Shown here in pieces: positions 21,496-31,539 of a stretch of DNA of 64,000 nucleotides (position 1 is the first letter of the stretch; the number at the start of each line of letters is the position of its first letter). The DNA is taken from contig OX352774.1 in NCBI GenBank assembly GCA_947095535.1, positions 72,664,416 to 72,728,415 on the forward strand. Direction: 5' to 3'. The notes under the pieces were generated by a model. The model searched no databases. It was not told where the DNA came from and saw only the letters and a program-made list of their open reading frames with translations. Both the position numbers and the translations under genes were made by a program. Source of the stretch: Poecilobothrus nobilitatus (Eukaryota > Arthropoda > Insecta > Diptera > Dolichopodidae).

Positions 21496-21542
21496 TATCT
21501 AATATATTCTACCATAATGATTAAGATAGAATATATTAGATA
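21496..21542. repeat. Perfect 16-bp inverted repeat with 15-nt loop
   Basis: TATCTAATATATTCTA at 21496-21511 is the exact reverse complement of 21527-21542. It sits in the short gap between the minus-strand LINE and the Harbinger gene and could be an element end or hairpin. Confidence 0.7.
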
Positions 21543-21654
21543 GAATAGAATTACATAGATAAATTTAGAATTACATTTGTTATTTTTTAAAAATTTAAAA
21601 TTTTTTTTTATTTCTAACTTTAACAATTTTTTTCTGACTAATAATATTTTTGTA

Positions 21655-22791
21655 GATTTTTAGCTACTGGAGAGTCTCAAAAAAGTCTTTCCTTGTCATA
21701 TAAGTGTTCACACACAGCAGTCCACAACATTGTTAAGGAAACAACAATAGCAATTGTTATAACACTGCAAACAATAGCAAACACTGTTTTAAAAAATAAA
21801 GTGTTCCCCAAAATTAATGTGTGTTGAGGCACAGTGGAATTTTCCTCATTGTATAGGAGCAATTGATGGAAAACACGTCACAATTCAAGTAAGTTAATTT
21901 ATTTACATATTTCGAATATATTTTATTTTTACAAAAATATTTTAGGCACCACCAAATTCAGGATCCGATTTATTTAATTATAAAAAAAGTCACTCGCTGG
22001 TACTGCTAGCCATTTGCGATCAAAATTATAAATTTATAATGTGTGACGTTGGTGCTTTAGGACGTCAAAGTGATGGTGGAATTTTTTGGAATTCAGTATT
22101 CGGGCAGAAGTTCTATGACGATTGTCTCCCGTAAGAAATTAAATTAAAATATCTTTTTAGAATTTCAGCACCATCCGACGTATGTGAAGAATTTAAAAAT
22201 GTACCATATGTATTTGAAGCAGATGATGCATTTTCTTCAACCATGAACACGATGAAACCATTCATTGGTACATTAACATTAAGTGAAAGAATTTTCAATT
22301 ATAGATTGAGCCAATCTCGTCGCATAGTTGAAAATTCTTTTGGGATTTTATCCAGCAAGTGGAGAATTTTTCGAACGTCAATTATTGCAAATTTGGACGC
22401 GGTAATAATAATTAGTTAATAACATACACAATACACAATAAAATAAAAAAAATATTTTAGGTGGAAAACATAATAATGTCATGTGTATGTTTACACAATT
22501 GGCTGCGAGAAGAAAAATGTAAAAGTTACCTAAATCAGCGCCTGGATGACATTGAGCAGAATAGAGTTATTGTGCCAGGTTCTTGGAGAGCAGAAAAAGA
22601 AATGTTCGAACCTTTGCCGACTTACAATGCAAAACTCCCTTATAATGCTAAAGAGTTGAGGATAAAGTTAACTGTATATTAAATTTAATAAATTTCTAAA
22701 TAAAAATAAAATATTTTTTAGATTTGCTGAATATTTTATGGACAGAATTTAATGTTCGAATTAACAGTCCGTGGCAATTGGACAGAATTTA
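21655..22791 (+). pseudogene. Harbinger (PIF/Harbinger, HARBI1-like) transposase
   Basis: Exons at about 21655-21888, 21946-22130, 22161-22401 and 22461-22675 plus a short last exon from about 22723 have matching splice phases. The first part carries RFLATGESQKSLSLSYKCS and VHNIVKET, the region before the DDE domain. After one frameshift comes FPHCIGAIDGKHVTIQ with the first Asp. VGALGRQSDGG carries the second, VFEADDAFSS and MKPFIGT come next, and RRIVENSFGILSSKWRIFR and MSCVCLHNWL end the domain. SPWQ near 22770, in a shifted frame, matches the family C-terminus. The N-terminus is missing. The encoded nuclease would excise and insert the element together with a Myb/MADF partner. The tail-to-tail gene at 23842-23421 is the likely partner. 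Confidence 0.8.
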
Positions 22792-23420
22792 AAATAATAT
22801 TTGTATCATATATCATGTTTATAAAAAATTTGAAATCTTTTTTTTTTTTTAGGGACGGAAAGAAATCATCATGAAATTTGCAACGAACAATTCAACGTGC
22901 GATGCAGCAACAAATATTTTAAAATATCAATGTATATAAATATTAAATATTTTTCTCAAATGCTGTTAAATTTTTTTAGTTTTTTTTTTAATTTTTGCTC
23001 TTAAAATGTATTCTGAAAAATTAAATGCTTTTATCAATAAAAATAATGTTTTGGTTTTAAAAAATAAAGTTTTTATTTATTCGAATTTTTTTATTAAAAC
23101 AATCAATAATAATAATTTTAAATAAAATAATTCATAGACTTTCATAGAAATGTAATAAATATTAACAAAAAAAAAAGATTAAATAATATATACAACAAAC
23201 AAATAATAGAATTTTAAATAAAATATAATTTTAAAAAATAAAACAATTCATAGAATTTCATAGATAGAAATAAAATATAATATAATTAGAATTTCATAGA
23301 AATAAAATATAATTTAATTTTCAATAGATAGTATATAGATAATAGATATAGATAGATAATAGTTCTAAAATAAATTTATAATAATAAAATAATAAAATAA
23401 ATGTATAAAAATAAATTTAC
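22792..23420. other. Spacer between convergent Harbinger genes
   Basis: AT-rich 3' flanks of the two genes. Short sequences such as TTGGACAGAATTTAA are duplicated at about 22738 and 22778. No gene is seen. Confidence 0.5.
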
Positions 23421-23842
23421 TAAGTTCGACAGCAATCTGTTCCCAAATCCGACATTTTAAGACCCTATTTTTGTATTCTTTGTGGAGACAATCCCATAGC
23501 TCCTCCATGGCTCTAACTGCTTCTATGAGTAATTCTAAAAAATATAAAAAAATATAAGATTTACAAAATTGCGGTACAAAATTCTAACAATACATTATAA
23601 AATATTCTAACAATATATTCTAAAAAAAAGACAAAAAATTAATACAATATTTACCATTGCTATTTTCAGAAACAATACATTCAGTAATGATTTCATCATT
23701 ACTAGAAAATTCTGTCAAATCTGGAAGTACAATTTCTTCCACTACCATGGCGGGAAATTGCGAATCCAACTCTAAAAAATTAGAACTTCTGAAAGATTCA
23801 ACATTTAATTAAAATATTTTACTCACCTTCATAAAAACTCAT
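23421..23842 (-). pseudogene. MADF-domain protein, probable Harbinger partner
   Basis: Three exons fit in frame: 23842-23827 (ATGAGTTTTTATGAAG), 23771-23655 and 23534-23421. The second encodes an acidic stretch (MVVEEIVLPDLTEFSS). The third encodes ELLIEAVRAMEELWDCLHKE, YKNR and IWEQIAVEL, the first two thirds of a MADF fold, with Trp at the expected helix positions. A GTAAAT donor follows, but I find no next exon, so the C-terminus is unknown or lost. MADF proteins bind DNA; in Harbinger elements a Myb/MADF protein carries the transposase to the nucleus and to the ends. Convergent orientation with the transposase gene supports that role. Confidence 0.65.
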
Positions 23843-24224
23843 TTTTTTTTTAGCATTCATAATATGTATGTTTTTTTTAGAAATTTAATGTTTTAATTTA
23901 AAAAACTTTAAAATTTATTTAAATTACAATACTATACATCCACTTTCAAAATTCAAATTTATTTTGTTTGTCATATTTCAAATGTCATGTATCCATAAAA
24001 ATGTATAGTAGTGTACCCATTACACATTTTTTACGTATGTGTTAAAAATATAGGAGATAATTATAAAAATTTAGCTTCAGCGAGCTAAATTTCATCCGAT
24101 ATTTATGGATGAAACTTCAAACTTATATACGTATATTACAGCAGTATAAAATCAGATAAATTAACAAAAATAATAGTGCACTATTGAAGTAGAAATAAAA
24201 TGTAATTTTCTAATACTAAATAAA
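23843..24224. other. Spacer upstream of the MADF gene
   Basis: AT-rich; it probably contains the right end of the Harbinger element, but I found no reverse-complement partner on the left side. Confidence 0.4.
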
Positions 24225-24735
24225 ATGCAGAGCGAAAGCTCAATAGAATTGGAAGAAATTGGTTCCTATCCAAAAAAAAAGTGAATGTTCTAAAGAAAAA
24301 CAATTTCAGGAGAGTTGGATGAAGATTCCACAATATAAATCTCGGCTTCTTGCAGTAAAAAATGAAAAAAATTAGGCAATGTTACACATAGCTTGTGGCA
24401 GAAAGTTTGTTTGTGGAAAAACTGAAGTAATAAGTGAAGTTGAAAGTGATGACTTAGAGTTGATATTAAAAGAATTAAAATTTTCTATTTTTGTCGATTA
24501 ATCGACAGATATATCAAATAATAAATACATATGCGTTTTAGTTCGATTTTTCAAAAATAATAAAATAAATACACAATTATTTCAATTAATCGAAATTAAT
24601 GCAATAGATTGTTCAGGTTTAGCAATGAGGAATTTTATAAAGTTTTGTTTTAATAAACGAAATATATCAATAAATAACATCATTGCATTAGCTTCGGATA
24701 ATGCTGCTGTAATGTTAGAAAAAAATAATTCCTTT
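24225..24735 (+). pseudogene. hAT transposase fragment, N-terminal half
   Basis: The frame opens with ATG at 24225 (MQSESSIELEEIGSY), shifts in the A run near 24280 and then reads QESWMKIPQYKS and the RNase H-like core: LKFSIFVD*STDIS (the usual E of DESTD is TAA), YICVLVRFFKN, LFQLIEINAIDCSG and NNIIALASDNAAVM. Several stops interrupt it. It ends abruptly at about 24735, where unrelated sequence starts. No inverted ends were found. It is a different hAT lineage from the element at 12.9-15.9 kb. Confidence 0.65.
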
Positions 24736-24743
24736 TTTTACCA

Positions 24744-25328
24744 TTGATCAAAAATATTGAAGCGTGCAATGGGATTTTGGGCCGTATCATACCGAAGCAA
24801 GGTAACTTTTTTAAATTTGTGAAAGTGCTACAAGAGGAAGAATTCTTGAAAAGCAGGGATTTAAGAAAACTTACTGAAAGTGGTGGAACTACGGGCGGTA
24901 AAAAGCGTCGCAAGGATTCAATTGAAAGGGGGAAAAAGATATTGGAATATTCTGAGCCGCTTCAGAAAGGCTTAATTACGGCTATAACGTTTTTGGATCC
25001 TTTGAGAAGACATGAATCCTTTTAAAGATATTTTTGAGGAGTTTCTGGATTTATCAGAAGAGGATTAGGAGGAAGAAAATTCGGCTAATGATGATGCACA
25101 TTTTTATGATAATATTAATAATTCTCAAAATTATGAAATAATTGTATTATTTGTTTCGATTCGCAAGCAAATATACATTGTGTTGCTTCCTGGTAAGCAT
25201 CTTAATATTTGCAATGAATGTACATTCAAATTACAGGCGGAAAGTGTAGCAGCTGGATTCGAAAATTTTAATTGCTCAGTTTGTCGACGGAAAGTCAATG
25301 AAACGATGCACATTTTTGTAAAATTATA
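24744..25328 (+). pseudogene. MULE-like transposase C-terminus with RING-like tail
   Basis: 24744-25025 encodes a basic, helical stretch (FFKFVKVLQEEEFLKSRDLR, KKRRKDSIERGKKILE, KGLITAITFLDPLRRHE) that loosely resembles the C-terminus of insect Mutator-like transposases. After stops and frameshifts, 25030-25328 reads an acidic segment and then LLPGKHLNICNECTFKL, FNCSVCRRKVNETMHIFV, the second half of a C3HC4 RING finger. The first Cys pair is degraded to LFVSIRK. The first assignment is tentative; the RING-like end is clearer. The two halves may belong to one gene or to two elements side by side. Confidence 0.4.
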
Positions 25329-26086
25329 ATAAATAAAATAAATTTAATGCTTTTAGAAATTGAGTGATTTTTCATTTCACATTTTTGGCCAATTTTTCAT
25401 TTTATATCATTTCTGGACGTTTTTTGATTTATGTTTGGTTGATTTTTCCTTTATTTTTGAGCTTTTTTTCATAATGAATAATTGCCCAAAAATTTTGGGT
25501 CATTTTTCATTTCGAATTTTTGGGCGATTTTACGCAGAGCCTAAGATTAAAAGAAAATATATAGGCACATTTTAATTTTAAAATGTCAATTTAAACAAAA
25601 TACTCCATATATTTTTCTATTCTAAAAGTTGTTTTCAGTATTACAAAAACTAAGGAATAAAAAAAACGCAACATATAGTGGCATCGGTTTCCGGACAGAC
25701 ATCACTTTCCCTCCAATTAACATATTTACTTAAATATTAAAACCGTTTCCGAAATTACGCACTTAGCACTGCACACTAGCACTTCGCACTATTTTCCCCA
25801 GTTTATCACACTATTTTGCCCATTTTAGTATTTTGCGAACTAAAATTTATGACAGTTAATAAATTTTTAGGAGCAGAAGAAGTATTACCTTAATGCATAT
25901 TTTTATAGCATTTTTGTGTCAAATTTATTTTGACAACGCCAAAAATGTACTTTATTTTAGCATTATCCAGCTGGATTTATGATGATTATGGCAATATTGG
26001 ATGCGTTTTATTTGAATATATCAATTATCATTATGAAGTTTAAGTTATGATAACAATACATTTTTAAATTTTAATAAAGCAGGATT
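25329..26086. other. Non-coding, low-complexity interval
   Basis: 25360-25575 is an imperfect repeat of TTTTTCATTT/TTTTTGGGCGATTTT words; its open frame is a by-product of T-richness. 25760-25830 repeats GCACTTAGCAC, CTAGCACTTCGCAC and CACACTATTTTGCCC. No gene is supported. Confidence 0.5.
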
Positions 26087-26971
26087 ATGGCGGAAATATT
26101 TATGATTAAAGATGAAATTATTTGTGAAGATATTATATTAGGTAAGACAACTTCAATAAGTTTAATATAATAACTTACTGTAATGGATATGTGTTATATT
26201 TTATAGAAGAACCAAGCAGTCAGGAAAATAACAAAAGCACTTCAGAAAAAATTAAATGTAAGTAGAAAATAAATAATACACAGCTTTAATTATACTTCAT
26301 TTTAATAATTGTTAGTTGTTACACACTTTTAGTGAACAACGATAAATTCTTCAATTAATTTATTAAAGTGGAGAGAAACATTCAAATTTCTTCACTGGGA
26401 AAAATTTTTCGCATAAATAGGATGGAAGTATGTATTAATGTATTTATGTATTTATGTATATACATATATATACATTTATTGTGAAACAAATAATATTTCG
26501 TTCATATCGTTACAGCACAATAACAAGAGAATTTGGATACTCGAAGGAGCATAATAAAACTATAAAAAAAAAATGGGAAAACTTAGTCCAAAAATATAAG
26601 GTAGAAAATTAAATTAATTGGAAACAAAACTTAACTAGTTCTAATTTTTTCATTTACAATTTTAGAGATTAAAAAAGCCTCCTTCTGGAAAAAGCACAGA
26701 AGATGGTGCAGATACTCCTATAACATGGGAGTATTACGATGAGTTCGATAAAATTTTTAGGAAAAAACATATAATTAATCCACCTTTGTTAATTGCGTCA
26801 GATTCATTATCATCAGCCTTAATTCAATCAAATTCAAACTCAACACCTATAAAAAGAAAAAAAGACGAACTACTTGAATACTTACAAAAAAGGGATAAAA
26901 AAATCATCAAACAAAATAACATTTTAATTAAATTACTGAAAAAAAATTTTGAAAAAGAAGGTATTTTATAA
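26087..26971 (+). pseudogene. Myb/SANT-like DNA-binding protein
   Basis: Five exons: 26087-26141, 26207-26257, 26333 to about 26429, 26516-26600 and 26666-26971, with GTAAG/TTTTAG borders. The first two encode a short acidic start (MAEIFMIKDEIICEDIIL). The third should carry the first helices of the domain but has a stop or frame conflict. The fourth reads ITREFGYSKEHNKTIKKKWE and NLVQKYK, the recognition-helix part of Myb/SANT-like domains. The last has KPPSGKSTEDG, a TWEYYDEFDKIF segment and a Lys-rich coiled-coil end. Such genes accompany Harbinger elements; no transposase is left next to it. One exon is damaged, so it is probably a pseudogene. Confidence 0.6.
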
Positions 26972-26992
26972 GTGATTGTCAGTGACTAGATA

Positions 26993-27171
26993 TTTCAATT
27001 GTATGAAAAGCTCGCTACTACTATGAATATTATTAGAATATTATTAGAATAAAAAATTCTAAAACTTACCTATGCATATACATGACATATAAAATATAAA
27101 ATTTTGTCTATAACTTAATCTAGAAAAGTTTTAAAAACATAGTAGCAAAAAGCTTTTCATACAATTGAAAC
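26993..27171. repeat. Inverted repeat with arms of about 33 bp
   Basis: TTCAATTGTATGAAAAGCT followed by CGCTACTACTATG at 26993-27027 is matched inversely at 27137-27170 (CATAGTAGCAAAAAGCTTTT, CATACAATTGAA). The 110-bp centre is AT-rich. It may be a small MITE or one end of the element that carried the Myb/SANT-like gene. Confidence 0.65.
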
Positions 27172-27517
27172 ATCTATATGTTAATTTATTTATTATTTAT
27201 TATGATTTTGTTTTTATGGAGTTGAATTTTTATATAATTTTTAAGTCGCTTATTATTTTGTTTTTATGAAGTTGAAGTTTTTGTTTAAATTATTAAAGTA
27301 TTATCTAACAAAAAAAACTTTTTTTCTTTATACAAAATGTTTTTTAATTTGAATTAGATCTATGATATTTAATTACATATTATAAATTTATTAATCTCAT
27401 TTTTATTACATTATAGCAAATTTGCATTATCGCAATTATATAGCGGGGAATTAATTTATACTCTTTGATCATGTACATTTCCTACAAATATTTTAGTGGT
27501 ATAAAATTATTAACATA
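27172..27517. other. Non-coding spacer
   Basis: AT-rich, with two similar blocks (TTATTATTTTGTTTTTATGA...GTTGAA) near 27190-27230 and 27248-27275. No gene is seen. Confidence 0.4.
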
Positions 27518-28555
27518 TTAACCCTTAAATGCATTGTGTGTCATATATGACTTATAATGATTTTTCTTTCTCAAAAAATTTGTTTCTAACAAATTTTTAT
27601 AAAAAAAAATTTAAAAAGTGAATCGAAGTAGGCCTTGTTTTTAAATTGTCGTTTTTGTGAATATTGTAATGTTGTTTTGTTAGTAAAACTTGAAGTTTAT
27701 TTTGGAGTGTAAAGCTAGCAAGTTCAAGGGAAGTATTTCACTAAAATATTAGTAAGTATTTATTTTTCTTATAAAAATAGCTTAGTGTAGAGATAGATAA
27801 TTAGCCAAATAATAAATTGAAAAAATTATAGGTCGCTAATTGTATTGTTTGTAAAAAAAATATATTGTAAAAACATTATGTGTCATATATGGTACACCAT
27901 GTAATTAAGCCATATATAATTTATGTCTCATTGTCTCATATATGACACATATTTGTTTTTCTTATAAAGATGTATATATAATATAAAAATAGCGCGTGAA
28001 AATTGAATAAAAAAGCGTTATTCCATGATAATAAAGTTTACTTCAAATTTTTACTGAATAAAATAAATTTTATGATTTTGTTTAGCGAATATGGAAAATT
28101 AATATTTAACTGCAAACGAAATTGAAGATATTGTAGAGACTTGGTTTGAAGATGTTAGTGAAGATGAAATGGAAAAAGATTCAGATGAAGAAATTGAAGT
28201 GCTGAAGAAATTGATGATTGATGAAGAAATTGAAAGTGAAGAAAATATGGAAGAAATTTGCGATGATAATGTTAGTAATGATCAAAACAATAGTTTTTTA
28301 GAAAACGAAGAATCTGAAATAAAATTTTCGAAAGAACATTACAAAAAGATTATATGGAAGAATGGCGAATTTAATTTTCAGAACAATCAAATTCAATTCA
28401 CTTCAAAGGGTTTATCAGACGAATTTTTGCAACTAGATACTCATTTGCAAGTATTCAAAAAATTTTTCGATGAGGATATTATAAATGAAATTGTTGCACA
28501 ATCAAATCTATATACACCAGTGCAACATCAAATATCACCAATCCTTTCACTATAA
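27518..28555 (+). mobile_element. piggyBac element, 5' part only
   Basis: Target tetranucleotide TTAA at 27518-27521 is followed by the terminal CCCTTAAATGCATTGTGTG. The 12-bp perfect palindrome GTCATATATGAC occurs in the terminus (about 27541) and near-copies occur at about 27887 and 27940, as expected of transposase-binding sites in the 5' terminal region. The transposase gene follows, but the element stops near 28555; no reverse-complement end was found before the LINE tail and Gypsy LTR. Confidence 0.8.
28091..28555 (+). pseudogene. piggyBac transposase N-terminal part
   Basis: ATG at 28091 is followed by TAA as codon 4 (28100), after which the same frame stays open to 28555: a very acidic start (ETWFEDVSEDEMEKDSDEE), then IIWKNGEFNF, FTSKGLSDEFLQLDTHLQVF and KKFFDEDIINEIVAQSNLY, the conserved entry into the piggyBac domain. 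The catalytic DDD core is missing. The internal ATG at 28169 could start a short product but would have no activity. Confidence 0.8.
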
Positions 28556-28890
28556 ACGGAAAGGATTTTCAGCTTTTTTTATGAATTCAATATTTTTTTT
28601 TTATTTTCACATTTGTTTTTTTTCTCTGTTTTTATGTTTTTATGAATTTTGTTTTTAAAGAATTTTAAAGTTGTTTATTATTTTGAATTTATTTTTTTGT
28701 TGTTTTTGTTTTTTCTTTTTTATTCCTCATTGCTACTTTTTTTGCACTGAATTAGAATTAGATTTAAGTAGTTTATATAATAAAAATACTGGATTATTAA
28801 ATTAATGTAATACACTATATACGAGCAATATTGCTCTTTTGGGATATTAGATGAATAAATAAATAAATAAAAAATAAAAATATTTCGCTT
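28556..28890 (+). repeat. T-rich stretch ending in a LINE-type 3' tail
   Basis: TTTTGGGATATTAGATGAATAAATAAATAAATAAA at about 28838-28875, here described by its parts TTTTGGGATATTAGATG and the AATA microsatellite, is the usual 3' end of insect jockey/RTE-like LINEs with a simple-repeat tail. Upstream is only T-rich low-complexity DNA, with no coding part. Confidence 0.5.
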
Positions 28891-28895
28891 TGTAT

Positions 28896-29007
28896 TCTAT
28901 TAGGTTGACAACCCCTGCATTGATTATATAAAATTATATAATGCTATTAGTTTTAAAATATAGTCTTGGCCAGTTAATAAAGAGAACTCAACATAATAAA
29001 TAATACA
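28896..29007 (+). repeat. Gypsy 5' LTR (about 112 bp)
   Basis: Starts TCTATTAGG where the 3' copy has TGTAATAGG, and ends AATAATACA directly before the primer-binding site. AATAAA near 28976 may serve as polyadenylation signal. It is very short for an LTR. Confidence 0.8.
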
Positions 29008-29025
29008 TGGCGCAGTCGATGGCTT
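29008..29025 (+). promoter_or_regulatory. Primer-binding site, tRNA-Ser type
   Basis: TGGCGCAGTCGATGGC is complementary to the 3' end of insect tRNA-Ser, as in Drosophila 17.6 and 297. The same site type appears at 55852 and 62447. Confidence 0.75.
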
Positions 29026-29218
29026 ATATGAACCTCGTAGATAAAGTATTAATTATATAAAAAACAAAAATTTGTAATTTTAAAATATATAATAAAATAT
29101 AAAAAACAACGTATAATTGTATTTTCGAAAATTGTATGGGTATTGTACAAATAACCAAAAATAAAAAACCATGTGGAAGGCCACCAAAAATACAAAATTC
29201 ATCTATATTAATACTAAC

Positions 29219-29700
29219 ATGGAATATGTAAAAAGAGTAGGTGAATTGAAATTGCACGGAAATATTGCCGAAAATTGGAAATGCTTTTGGCAACATTTCA
29301 AAATTTTTGCTGTAGCTATTGAATTAGCAAAGAAATCTGAAGAAATACAGGTAGCGGTAGTTTTGATTGCGGTGGGGTCTGAAGCATTGGATGTCTTTAA
29401 CTCATTCAAATTAACTACCGCTGAATAAAAAGACTACAAAAAGGTTACTGATGCTTTTGAAAACTTATGCAAACCGAAGTGTAATATAATATACGAGAGA
29501 TTTTTTTTTTTTTTTCAATAGAAATCAAACTGAAAACGAACTATTTGATAATTTTCTCACGGATATTCAAAAACAAGCAAGAAAATGTGACTTCACCAAG
29601 GAAGGTGAAATGATCCGATACAGGATTGCTTTGGGCACATGTACAAAAATTATGCAATGCAATATTACAAAAAAAATTATTAAATACATCAACAACAAAT
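29219..29700 (+). pseudogene. Gypsy gag, capsid part
   Basis: ATG at 29219 starts a gag with GELKLHGNIAENWKCFWQ and VLIAVGSEALDVFNSF, interrupted by TAA at 29426. The same frame goes on through FENLCKPKCNIIYERF. A run of about 16 T near 29503 breaks it again, and ENELFDNFLTDIQKQARKC follows. This capsid type is common in insect Gypsy elements with an integrase of the K02A2.6-like kind. It forms the cytoplasmic particle when intact. Decayed. Confidence 0.75.
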
Positions 29701-29895
29701 GTATACTAATAATAAAAATTTTAAAAATAAAAAGACTAATTATCCAAAAAATAATAAATATATTATATAATTACATATATATAAAATAAAATATATAATA
29801 TAAATATATATAAAACAAAATATAATAATTCCAAAAAAACTAATAATTATAATAATAACAATAATAATAATTTTAATTTTAGAAAAGAATACAAT
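29700..29895. repeat. AT microsatellite inside gag
   Basis: TATATAATATAAATATATAT and AATAATAACAATAATAAT tracts expand the Asn-rich linker before the zinc knuckles. Non-coding in all frames. Confidence 0.6.
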
Positions 29896-30345
29896 ATGGG
29901 CCAAAAGATTGATTGTAAATTCTGTGGAAAAAATAAGAATAAAGGAAAATGTCCGGCTTATGGCCAAAGGTGCAAAAACTGGAATGGAATGAATCATTTT
30001 GGTGTGATTTGGAAAAATTTCTCATTAAATAAAAATTATGCTAAACTTGAGACTTATAATGGTACGGAAATAAAACTAATTGGTAGTGCAAAGTTAAAAT
30101 GTACATTTAAAAATAAAAAGTTGGTAGAGGAATTTTATTTTGTGAAGCAGAATACTACTCCTATTCTCGGTCTTAAAATTTGCATAGAGTTGGGTTTGAC
30201 TGAAAGAATTAATAGTATTAAAAATATAGAAAAGGAAAACATTATAAAAAATAATTTTGAAATATTTGAAGGCATTGGACGTTGTATTAAAAATTTTAAT
30301 ATAGGATTAAAAAATAATGTAAATTCCTATAGCAAAACAAAATAA
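29896..30345 (+). pseudogene. Gypsy nucleocapsid knuckles and remnant of protease
   Basis: CKFCGKNKNKGKC and AYGQRCKNWNGMNHF are two CCHC knuckles in which ligands are lost (H to N/K in the first, C to W in the second). The sequence then jumps to YNGTEIKLIGSAKLKC and TTPILGLKICIELGL, the C-terminal half of a retropepsin-like protease; the segment with the active-site Asp triad is deleted. Mostly open but functionless. Confidence 0.7.
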
Positions 30346-31528
30346 AAAAGTTGGAATTTGTTTAGGCCCAAAATATTTAAATTTACCGTTTGGTTGTTAC
30401 TCTTACATGCGTTTACCACTTGGTTTGAAAATTGCTCCAGAAGCTTTTCAGAAAATTAATGAACTCAATTTTGGAGATGTTACAATTTGTTGCAATTTAC
30501 ATTGATGATATAGCAATCAGTACAGAAACTGAGGAGAAACATGAAAAAACTTTAGAATTGTTAGTTCAGAGGGCTAGAGAAAAAAATGTTAAATTTAATA
30601 AAAGCAAAGTACAGTTTGAACAGAAACAGATTAAATTTTTAGGACATAATATATCAAGTGAAGGTACAGTTGTAGATAAAGGTAGAATTAGAGCAATACA
30701 AGAATTAGAGGCGCCAAAAACAAAAAAAGATTTACAGGTTTTATTAGGGTTTATAAATCATATACGAGATTATTTACCTAATTTAGCAGAAATTACAACA
30801 CCATTAAGAGAGCTCTTGCGCAAAAATATAACTTTCCAATGGTAAAAAATACATCAAGAAACATTGGAAAAAATTAAAAAAATTATAACAAGTGCAAAAG
30901 CTTTACAACCGTTTAATGTCACAGAACAAATTTCTATCCAAACAGATGCTTCGCAAAATGGTTTAGGATGCTAAATAATAATAAACCGGTGTGTTTTGCT
31001 TCTTGTAGTCTTACAGATACGCAGAAAAATTATTCTCAAATAGAGAAAGAATTTTTAGCAATAGTTTTTGCTTGTTCCAAATGGCATTCGTAGATTTATG
31101 GAAGAAAAGTAGTAATAATCGCAGATCATAAACCACTGTTAGGCATAATTTCAAAGGAATACAATAAAATTCCTTTTCCTAGACTTCAGAGAATGAAACT
31201 GAGATTGGAAAAATATAATTTTGTTTTAAAATATTTACCAGGTAAATATATGTACGCAGCTGATTTTCTGTCAAGAAATTATATTAAAAAAAGTATGGGA
31301 AAACACGAAATTAGAGGGTTAAATGAACTAGTACACAGTATTAATAATAGCGATAAAGAAAAAAAAATTTATCAAGTAGAAACAGAAAGAGATCAGGTTT
31401 TACGTAAATTGAAAGTGTTGATTCAAAATGGATGGCCCAAAGATAAAACCAAATTATCTGAAATTTTAAAATATTTTTGGAAATTTGAAAATGATTTATC
31501 TGTAGATGAAGAATTATTTTTTTTTTAA
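30346..31528 (+). pseudogene. Gypsy reverse transcriptase and RNase H
   Basis: The RT enters late (PFGCYSYMRLPLGLKIAPEA), the first palm part with motif A being absent. After a frameshift, 30432-30845 carries the catalytic YIDD (FVAIYIDDIAIST), FNKSKVQFEQKQIKFLGH and the connection domain. RNase H follows with QTDASQNGLG, EKEFLAIVFACSKWH and IADHKPLLG, broken by stops at 30843, 30973 and 31093. 31193-31528 ends the domain (YLPGKYMYAADFLSRN). It copied the element RNA when intact. Old and inactive. Confidence 0.8.
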
Positions 31529-31539
31529 TGATAGAATTG

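Noticed and set aside
25360..25575. Open frame rich in Phe, Ile and Leu that looks like a membrane protein
   Set aside because: The DNA is a T-rich imperfect repeat; hydrophobic codons follow from composition.
29740..29997. Minus-strand frame with long hydrophobic runs
   Set aside because: It comes from the AT microsatellite in the Gypsy gag linker.
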